The notes beneath the pieces were generated by a model, which saw only the letters and a list, made by a program, of their open reading frames with translations, ran no database searches and was not told where the DNA came from. The translations under genes were made by a program, and so were the position numbers. Below, piece by piece: positions 57,469-64,000 of a stretch of 64,000 nt of DNA; the stretch's first letter is position 1; the number at the start of each line of letters is the position of its first letter. The stretch comes from Alcanivorax borkumensis SK2. GTDB taxonomy: Bacteria; Pseudomonadota; Gammaproteobacteria; Pseudomonadales; Alcanivoracaceae. The DNA lies in NCBI RefSeq assembly GCF_000009365.1, contig NC_008260.1:124001-188000 (forward strand), read 5' to 3'.

Positions 57469-58575
57469 ATGAATCGCGTACTTGTTCTCGGTGGTGGCCA
57501 GCTTGGCTTGATGATGGCAGAAGCTGCGGCCCGTTTGGGTCTAGTGGTAGACCGTTACGATCCCGAGCGGGCGCTGCTGTTGCCGGGTACTTCTGATTTG
57601 GCTGTGCCGATTAGTTGGGAAGAGTGCCAAGAGCGCTACCCGGTGATCACCGTGGAACGTGAAGCGTTTCCAGAAACCGGTTTCTCCGCTGAATTAGCCC
57701 AGAGTGATCGCTGTGTAGCGCGCGGGGCCCTGCAGGTCATTCCCGATCGATTTACCCAGAAAACCATGTTGGACAAGCTGGGCATTCCCACTGCCCCTTG
57801 GGTAATGCTGGACCAGGCTGAAGATTTGCCTCGTGCGGTGGCGGACTTTGGTGGTGTAGTGGTAAAAGCCCGCAGTGGCGGTTATGACGGGCGGGGCACC
57901 TGGATCGTCGGCGAAGGTGGTGATTTGAGTGCAGTGCCTGCTGTTGAGTTGGCTGGCAAAGCGATTGTAGAACAGAAAATTCCGTTCCGCCGCGAGCTGT
58001 CCATTGTCGGCGCGCGCAGTATTACCGGCGAAACATTGTTCTACCCGTTGACCCGAAACTGGCATGTGGATGGCATTCTGCGCTTGAGTCTGGCACCGGC
58101 GAATGCCTGTTCCGATCTGCAGGCGCCGGCGGAAATAATGCTCAAGTGCATTATGGAAGAGTTGGATTATGCCGGCGTCATGGCGGTGGAGTTTTTTGAA
58201 GTGGATGGCCAGCTGATGGTCAACGAAATTGCCCCGCGGGTACATAACTCCGGGCACTGGACCCATGAAGGTGCGGATTGGTCTCAGTTTGACCTACACG
58301 TTCATGCTTTGGCCGGCGTACCGCTCCATGCTCTGAATGTGCATGGCTCGTCTGCCATGGTAAATCTGATCGGTACTCCATTTGAAAACGCCTGGCTCCA
58401 GCATCCGGGTGTGGTGCACTGGTATGGTAAAAGTGTGCGTCCGGGCCGCAAGGTGGGTCATGCTAATCTCGCGGCCTCCTCTCTGGACGATTTGCGCCAG
58501 GGGCTTGATGCCTGGGCTGATGTCCTGCCGGAGGGGTATCAGCAGGTGCTGGATTCCGAGCGGGCTCTGGGCTGA
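57469..58575 (+). CDS. purK: 5-(carboxyamino)imidazole ribonucleotide synthase
   Basis: A 368-residue ATP-grasp enzyme that carboxylates AIR with ATP and bicarbonate to N5-CAIR. The N-terminal Rossmann-like part is LGGGQLGLMMAEAA (7-20). The ATP-grasp centre contains VVKARSGGYDGRGTW near 130-144. MAVEFFEVDGQLMVNEIAPRVHNSGHWT, split around residues 226-253, holds the magnesium ligands. The length is normal. It forms an operon with purE. Confidence 0.96.
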   Translation: MNRVLVLGGGQLGLMMAEAAARLGLVVDRYDPERALLLPGTSDLAVPISWEECQERYPVITVEREAFPETGFSAELAQSDRCVARGALQVIPDRFTQKTMLDKLGIPTAPWVMLDQAEDLPRAVADFGGVVVKARSGGYDGRGTWIVGEGGDLSAVPAVELAGKAIVEQKIPFRRELSIVGARSITGETLFYPLTRNWHVDGILRLSLAPANACSDLQAPAEIMLKCIMEELDYAGVMAVEFFEVDGQLMVNEIAPRVHNSGHWTHEGADWSQFDLHVHALAGVPLHALNVHGSSAMVNLIGTPFENAWLQHPGVVHWYGKSVRPGRKVGHANLAASSLDDLRQGLDAWADVLPEGYQQVLDSERALG

Positions 58576-58651
58576 AAAACCAAGATCTCAGCTTCAACGT
58601 GAAGCTGGGAATCAATAGCCTTTTACTCCTTCACGCTCTTCCCCGTCTGTA

Positions 58652-59272
58652 ATGATTTACACTGAATTACTGACCCTTTCTGGAATTGTTGTTGTGGCGC
58701 TTTCTTTTTCACTCGCTCGCTATCGCCGTTTGATTATGTTGGTCGTGATATTGGCGCTGGTGTTGATAACGGTGGAGCTGTCAGGGTTGCGTGAGCAGAT
58801 GTCAGTGTCGTTTCTGCGGGCGCAGCTTGAAGCCAACCCGGTGAGCGGGTTTATCGCTTTTGTTGTGGTTTTCGTGATTGGTAATCTTATACAGCTACCG
58901 GGCTGGATTTTCTTGGCGGCGGCCATTTTGGCTCTGGGTACGGTGATGGGCGGGCTAGCAACCTATGTGGCAGCGTGCATTTCTTGTCTGGCAACCTATG
59001 TGCTGGTGCGTGGGCTTGGGGGGAGTGCGTTGCGCGACATTCAGAACCCTTTCGCTAGGCAAATTCTGGCACGCTTGGACAGCCACCCAATACGCAGTGT
59101 CGCCTTGTTGCGTTTACTATTTCAGACGATGCCTGCGCTTAATTACACGCTGTCGCTCAGCGGAGTAAAATTACGTCACTACATGCTGGGTACTGTGATT
59201 GGGCTACCGGTGCCCCTGCTGCTCTACTGTCTATTCTTTGATCGAATACTGTTGCTACTGCCGATTGACTAG
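58652..59272 (+). CDS. VTT-domain membrane protein (TVP38/DedA superfamily)
   Basis: A 206-residue inner-membrane protein with about six hydrophobic segments. The VTT (SNARE-associated) domain spans roughly 65-185. It includes IQLPGWIFLAAAILALGTVMGG, split over 78-100, and the re-entrant helix region with SVALLRLLFQTMPALNYTLS. Related proteins act as lipid scramblases or flippases; the substrate of this one is unknown. It follows purK by 76 bases and may be its own unit. Confidence 0.82.
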   Translation: MIYTELLTLSGIVVVALSFSLARYRRLIMLVVILALVLITVELSGLREQMSVSFLRAQLEANPVSGFIAFVVVFVIGNLIQLPGWIFLAAAILALGTVMGGLATYVAACISCLATYVLVRGLGGSALRDIQNPFARQILARLDSHPIRSVALLRLLFQTMPALNYTLSLSGVKLRHYMLGTVIGLPVPLLLYCLFFDRILLLLPID

Positions 59273-59369
59273 TGGCAATCGTCAACACGGTGTAGCACCG
59301 GGGAAGGGGCTTTTAAGCTTGCCTTACCTAGCAGAACTGCACACCTAAGGAATCTCCGCTGGGCTACTA

Positions 59370-59606
59370 TCAGTGCCTTAACAGCGCGCTGAGGGTATCT
59401 ACGGTCTCTGCCCACTCTGCGTCTTCGCGAACCGCTTCGACGAGAAACTTTGACTGGGATTCGTTCCAGAAAGGGGCCTGGTGTAGGTGCATGCTGTCGG
59501 CGAGCGTGCCGCCATGCTGGTGGATGAAATCTTCGATGTCGTGGTCGCTGCTGGCGAGCCCGAGCTGATCAAACAAGGTGTTGAGGTCGCGGGTCGCGGT
59601 ATCCAT
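59370..59606 (-). CDS. DUF2789 family protein
   Basis: A 78-residue soluble protein matching the DUF2789 family in full length: start MDTATRDLNTLFDQLGL, then ADSMHLHQAPFWNESQSKFL near 44-63 and the acidic C-terminal helix. The function is unknown. AGGGAG precedes the ATG. An apparent upstream extension of 41 codons crosses a terminator and is not coding in my view. Confidence 0.88.
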   Translation of the reverse strand: MDTATRDLNTLFDQLGLASSDHDIEDFIHQHGGTLADSMHLHQAPFWNESQSKFLVEAVREDAEWAETVDTLSALLRH

Positions 59607-59636
59607 ATCGCTCTCCCTAGATGTTGCCCGATTAAC

Positions 59637-59668
59637 GAAAACGGGCGTTGGCCCGCTGACCGTTTTTA
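59637..59668 (-). terminator. Stem-loop terminator candidate upstream of DUF2789 gene
   Basis: On the minus strand CGGGC-CAAC-GCCCG followed by TTTT, with an outer AAAACGG/CCGTTTT pairing. It lies downstream of ridA and upstream of the DUF2789 gene. Confidence 0.6.
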
Positions 59669-59725
59669 CTATGCTGCGCTTTTTGAAACGTACTGTCTCC
59701 CCCTCCTTTCGGAGGGGGTGAGCTA

Positions 59726-59752
59726 ACAAAAACGCTCGTAATGGGCGAGCGT
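59726..59752 (-). terminator. Terminator after ridA
   Basis: On the minus strand ACGCTCG, loop CCCATTA, CGAGCGT, then TTTTGTT: a complete rho-independent terminator 34 bases after ridA. Another hairpin, CCCCCTCC-TTTC-GGAGGGGG, lies at 59699-59718 without T-run. Confidence 0.85.
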
Positions 59753-59785
59753 GTGCGTGGCATAGTAGTGTGTTCAGCAGGGGGG

Positions 59786-60172
59786 CTAGGCGATATCCAG
59801 GATGCCGTCCATTTCCACGCCAGCGCCCTTGGGTAGTGCGGCCACACCGATGGCTGCTCGGGCCGGATAGGGCTGGCTAAAATGTCGTGCCATCACTTCA
59901 TTGACAAGCGCAAAGTGGCTCAGGTCGGTGAGGAAGATATTGAGTTTTACGATATCCTGCAGGCTGCCTCCGGCTGCTTCGCAGACGGCTGTCAGATTGC
60001 TAAACACCTGCTCAATCTGCGCTTCCATGTCCCCATCAATCAGTTCCATCGTGTCTGGTACCAGTGGAATTTGGCCTGATAGGTAAACGGTGGGGCCAGC
60101 CTTGATGGCCTGGGAATAGGTGCCAATGGCTTGTGGGGCCTTGTCGGTGCTGATTACAGAATGGTTGGACAT
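59786..60172 (-). CDS. ridA: Reactive intermediate deaminase RidA
   Basis: A 128-residue trimeric enzyme that hydrolyses reactive 2-aminoacrylate/imine intermediates from pyridoxal enzymes. Family features are [10 protein letters not shown] (about 17-26), [11 protein letters not shown], and the catalytic Arg in [22 protein letters not shown] near 103-124. [13 protein letters not shown] is the normal start; the longer open frame upstream is not conserved-looking. It follows spoT on the same strand after 319 bases, a common neighbour pair. Confidence 0.94.
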   Translation of the reverse strand: MSNHSVISTDKAPQAIGTYSQAIKAGPTVYLSGQIPLVPDTMELIDGDMEAQIEQVFSNLTAVCEAAGGSLQDIVKLNIFLTDLSHFALVNEVMARHFSQPYPARAAIGVAALPKGAGVEMDGILDIA

Positions 60173-60491
60173 GGTCTGAATCTTCAATAGTTGAGCTGTT
60201 GGCTGGATGCCATTGAGCGAGCAGAATAATTTAAGGCCGTTATGCTTGCATGGGATGCCCTGAGGCGCAACCAAAAGAGCGTTAGAGGATAGCACCGAGT
60301 CAAGTTGGTGCGAACGTACAGGTAAACGGCTTGTCCGCTCTCAAAGTGAGACCGCCTCCATATTATCGTTCATGCCACAAGGACGTTGCCTGTGATGAGG
60401 TGGGAGGCCTCGGTAACCGTCAGAACGCTCCGAACTATCAGCGCGTAATAGGGAACGTTTGAGTATGCTCAGCTCTTGCGAGAAGCGTTTC
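60173..60491. other. Gap between spoT and ridA
   Basis: 319 bases without gene. I see no clear terminator with T-run after spoT and no definite promoter for ridA. No small RNA signal was recognised. Confidence 0.45.
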
Positions 60492-62603
60492 TTAAAGCCG
60501 GTGAATTCTTACTATGCTGTCTAGGGTGCGTAGTTTTTTGATGATGCGCGCTAGGTGGATCCGATCTTTTACGGTCATGGTCACATTGAGAATGGTGAGG
60601 GTGGGGTCTTTCTCAGCCATGTCGATGGTGTCGATGTTGGAACCCAGTTCCGACACGCTGTTGGCCAGGATGGCGAGCACGCCGCGCTTGTTGATTAGCT
60701 CGATACGCAGGGTGGCAGTGAATTCCTGTTCCACCTGTTTATCCCAACGCAAGGCAATGCATTTCTCCGGGGAGTTACGCATTTCCGCCAGCAGGTTTTT
60801 GCAGGTGTCACGGTGGACTACGATGCCGCGCCCGGCGCTAAGGTGGCCGATGATGGTGTCGCCGGGTAAAGGGCAGCAACACTTCGCGTAGCTGACCATC
60901 AGGCCTTCGCTGCCGCGGATGGCTAGTGGGCGTCGGTCCTCTTCGTGCTGGCGTTCGTCGTCATCGCGGGCGCCGGCAAGTTTGCGCGCGACCAGTGGCG
61001 CTAGGCGATTGCCCATGCCGATATCTTCTAGTAGGCCATCCAGCTCCACATAACCGTTACCGGCCAGTTCACTGACCACGCGGCCGATAGGCAAATCATC
61101 CATGCCCATCTCGTAGGAATGCAGGGCTTTTTCCAATAGCCGTTGGCCCAACTCGACCGCATCTTCGCGGCGTTGATTCTTGAGAAAATGGCGAATGTTG
61201 GTGCGTGCCTTGCCAGTAACTACGAAGTTCAACCATGCTGGGTTTGGCGTGGCGCTGGGTGCGGTGATGATTTTGACGGTCTGCCCGGACTCCAGTGGTG
61301 TGGACAAAGCGGCAAGCTTGCCATCGATACGTGCTGCGACGCATTTGTTACCCACTTTGGTGTGCACCGCGTAGGCGAAGTCCACGGCTGTGGCACCGGC
61401 GGGCAGTTCCTTGATATCCCCCTTGGGGGTGAACACATAGGCTTCGTCCGGGAATAGGTCCACCTTCACATTTTCGATGAACTCCATGGAATTGCCGGTT
61501 TTTTGCTGCAGCTCAAGTAACCGTTGCATCCAGCTCTGGGTGCGGCTGTGGGTGGGCGAGCCAGGCTCGTCATCGGACTTGTAAAGCCAATGGGCGGCGA
61601 TGCCATTGTTAGCCATGGCTTCCATTTCCTCGGTACGAATCTGCATTTCCAGCGGGATCCCGGAGCGAGCCTTCAGCGTGGTGTGCAGGGACTGGTAGCC
61701 ATTGGCCTTAGGGATGGCAATATAGTCTTTAAAGCGCCCAGGAATCGGGGTGAAGTAGTTGTGTGCGGCGCCAAGCACGCGGTAGCAGGTATCTACCCGG
61801 TCCACGATGATACGAAAACCGAACACATCCATGATATCCACGAACGGTTTGTGCTGCTCTTTCATTTTGCAGTAAATGCTGAACAGGTGCTTCTCGCGGC
61901 CCAGCACGCGTGCTTCGATGCCTTCCTCTTCTAGGCAATGCTCGAGGCTAGTCTTGATGGTGGAGAGGATTTCCTTGCGGTTGCCGCGAGCCTTCTTAAC
62001 AGCCTGCCCAATCAGCTTGGCTCGCATGGGGTAGATGGCGTGAAAGGCCAGGTCTTCGTATTCAACCCGCATGTTGTACATGCCCAAGCGGAAGGCGATG
62101 GGGGCGTACAGCTCTAGGGTTTCGGTGGCGATACGGCGACGCTTTTCCGCGCGCATTACATGCAGGGTGCGCATGTTGTGCAGGCGGTCGGCCAGCTTGA
62201 TAAGAATAACGCGGATATCCCGGGTCATGGCCAGCATCATCTTGCGCAGGTTTTCTGCCTGTTGCTCGGCCTTGGATTCGAACTTGATCTGGGCGATTTT
62301 GGAAACGCCATCGACCAGCTCGGCCACTTCCTCGCTGAACTCGTTTGCCAGCTGCTCCTTGCTGATGCCTGTGTCTTCGATTACGTCGTGCAGCATGGCC
62401 GCCATAAGCGAGGCATGGTCCATGTGCATGTCGGTAAGGATGTTTGCGACTGCCAGTGGATGGGTGATGTAGGGGTCGCCGGTGCGACGATACTGGCCCT
62501 CATGGGCTTGCTCGGCAAAATGGTAAGCGTGTACGACCTGGGCGATTTGATCATCGTCCAGATAACTACGTAACCGTTTTTCCAAATTATGAATGGTGGG
62601 CAA
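60492..62603 (-). CDS. spoT: Bifunctional (p)ppGpp synthase/hydrolase SpoT
   Basis: A 703-residue Rel/SpoT protein that makes and degrades ppGpp in response to starvation, including fatty-acid and phosphate limitation. The hydrolase domain has the HD motif (AMLHDVIEDTG near 69-79) and TGDPYITHPLAVA. The synthetase domain contains KDYIAIPKANGYQSLHTTL near 287-305. TGS (about 385-445), helical and C-terminal ACT domains (about 630-703) follow. The combination with rpoZ and gmk upstream is typical of gammaproteobacterial spoT rather than relA. Confidence 0.94.
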   Translation of the reverse strand: MPTIHNLEKRLRSYLDDDQIAQVVHAYHFAEQAHEGQYRRTGDPYITHPLAVANILTDMHMDHASLMAAMLHDVIEDTGISKEQLANEFSEEVAELVDGVSKIAQIKFESKAEQQAENLRKMMLAMTRDIRVILIKLADRLHNMRTLHVMRAEKRRRIATETLELYAPIAFRLGMYNMRVEYEDLAFHAIYPMRAKLIGQAVKKARGNRKEILSTIKTSLEHCLEEEGIEARVLGREKHLFSIYCKMKEQHKPFVDIMDVFGFRIIVDRVDTCYRVLGAAHNYFTPIPGRFKDYIAIPKANGYQSLHTTLKARSGIPLEMQIRTEEMEAMANNGIAAHWLYKSDDEPGSPTHSRTQSWMQRLLELQQKTGNSMEFIENVKVDLFPDEAYVFTPKGDIKELPAGATAVDFAYAVHTKVGNKCVAARIDGKLAALSTPLESGQTVKIITAPSATPNPAWLNFVVTGKARTNIRHFLKNQRREDAVELGQRLLEKALHSYEMGMDDLPIGRVVSELAGNGYVELDGLLEDIGMGNRLAPLVARKLAGARDDDERQHEEDRRPLAIRGSEGLMVSYAKCCCPLPGDTIIGHLSAGRGIVVHRDTCKNLLAEMRNSPEKCIALRWDKQVEQEFTATLRIELINKRGVLAILANSVSELGSNIDTIDMAEKDPTLTILNVTMTVKDRIHLARIIKKLRTLDSIVRIHRL

Positions 62604-62768
62604 AAGGCCTCGTCACGCCCTTGGCGAGTAGCAGGTTCTAAGATGACTCTTAGCTTAGATTTGAGGGCGGGGTTTGTCTACGATAAGGCGGATAGCGACG
62701 AACTATTATTCGGCTGGGTAAAAACAATGGGGGATCGTAAAGAGTAATGGGGGCACCGTGTGCTGCCC

Positions 62769-62808
62769 ACAAAAAAACGCAGAGGCTCTAATCTAAGCCT
62801 CTGCGTTT
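62769..62808 (-). terminator. Terminator between rpoZ and spoT
   Basis: On the minus strand AACGCAGAGGC, ten-base loop, GCCTCTGCGTT, then seven T: an 11-bp stem with strong T-run. It separates rpoZ from spoT, so spoT should have its own promoter between 62604 and 62768. Confidence 0.92.
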
Positions 62809-62854
62809 CTCTGTCTGCTTTTTGCTATCGCAATAAAACAGGGGGGGCGGGTAC

Positions 62855-63118
62855 TTACTCGCCGAAAGACTGGGTCAGCAGCGCTAGCTCGTCCACGTCG
62901 GCACTGCGGTCCGCGATGGGGTTATCCACGGATTCAGCGGTGACGAGGCCTTCTGCGATTTCGCGCAGGGCGACAACGGTGGGTTTGTCGTTTTCCCAAG
63001 CTACACGTGGCTCTTTACCGCCGCTCTGCAATTGATGGGCGCGCTTGCCGGCAACCAGCACCAGCTCAAAGCGGTTATCCAGTTTTTCCAGGCAATCTTC
63101 TACGGTAACTCGTGCCAT
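62855..63118 (-). CDS. rpoZ: RNA polymerase omega subunit
   Basis: An 87-residue subunit that helps assemble RNA polymerase by holding the beta' chain and forms part of a ppGpp-binding site. The N-terminus [20 protein letters not shown] and the [14 protein letters not shown] segment near 46-59 are the family signatures. The length agrees with other gammaproteobacteria. The order gmk-rpoZ-spoT is conserved, though a terminator splits it here. Confidence 0.96.
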   Translation of the reverse strand: MARVTVEDCLEKLDNRFELVLVAGKRAHQLQSGGKEPRVAWENDKPTVVALREIAEGLVTAESVDNPIADRSADVDELALLTQSFGE

Positions 63119-63268
63119 GTTGCTCTCCTGACAAGCTGACGAGGCGGGCTCGACATGAACCCGCGCCGTCTGATAATTCGCAAGGAGGCGATTTTACGGG
63201 CTGAGGGCGGGGCAAGTCCAGTGCCGGCCGCCGAACGGCGGTGCCGTGGCAAGCGCGGCGCCGGGCGA

Positions 63269-63991
<723 letters not shown>

Positions 63992-64000
63992 CTATGCAGG

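Noticed and set aside
59607..59729. N-terminal extension of the DUF2789 protein by 41 residues
   Set aside because: It would run through a terminator hairpin and is not similar to the family; the internal ATG has a good ribosome site.

Overview
The window is ordinary chromosome of a gammaproteobacterium. The best guess is a marine hydrocarbon degrader of the Alcanivorax type. This is an inference from an integral-membrane alkane hydroxylase (AlkB class) under a GntR regulator, a rubredoxin/rubredoxin reductase pair, and Pseudomonas-like gene orders (trkH-trkA-rsmB-fmt-def, lysM-dprA-tsaC-hemF-aroE, ubiC-ubiA-phoB-phoR, recG-oxyR, spoT-rpoZ-gmk). No taxonomic marker gene was compared. I see no rRNA, tRNA, CRISPR array, prophage or intact insertion sequence.

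Layout. 1-2.5 kb: glutathione-dependent formaldehyde detoxification (fghA, cut by the window edge, and adhC) with a divergent LysR regulator. 2.5-5.4 kb: a gene-poor stretch with what looks like a decayed IS3-type transposase fragment, then a HAD hydrolase and an amidase. 5.6-7.6 kb: a GntR/FCD regulator divergent from alkB2, with a FadR-type operator on the alkB2 -35 box. 7.6-12.5 kb: a complete chaperone-usher fimbrial operon (pilin, usher, chaperone, adhesin). 12.9-18.8 kb: trkH, trkA, rsmB, fmt, def on the minus strand. 19-25.1 kb: a divergent plus-strand run, lysM protein, dprA, tsaC, hemF, aroE, a small channel-like protein and an LpxR-like lipid A deacylase. 25.2-30.2 kb: gamma-carbonic-anhydrase-like protein, prlC, yheV, a lipoprotein whose signal sequence carries an amber codon, and a PF10118-type metal-dependent hydrolase. 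30.3-35.4 kb: AraC regulator, fpr with divergent finR-like regulator, a lone cobS, and a dienoyl-CoA isomerase.

35.5-37.6 kb is the most unusual part. It is a four-gene minus-strand operon with a 56-residue secreted Cys/Glu-rich peptide, a perfect 9-bp stem-loop, an unknown membrane-anchored protein, an HTTM-family (vitamin K carboxylase-like) membrane protein and a DCC-family thiol oxidoreductase. The last three genes overlap. It has the layout of a secreted, modified-peptide system, but the modification is only inferred.

37.7-48 kb: cold-shock protein, cellulase-like protein, znuA divergent from znuCB, a MATE exporter, a globin-coupled diguanylate cyclase, a lipoprotein, an SCP2-like protein, and rubB/rubA. 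48.2-56.5 kb: ubiC, ubiA, phoB-phoR behind a Pho box, recG and oxyR, and an NAD-dependent epimerase. 56.9-64 kb: purE-purK, a VTT-domain membrane protein, a DUF2789 protein, ridA, spoT, rpoZ, gmk.

Functionally the alkane route is split. AlkB2 would need electrons from a rubredoxin and its reductase, and a rubA-rubB pair lies 40 kb away under its own palindromic control element. fpr, oxyR and the dienoyl-CoA isomerase fit redox stress and fatty-acid degradation in such an organism.
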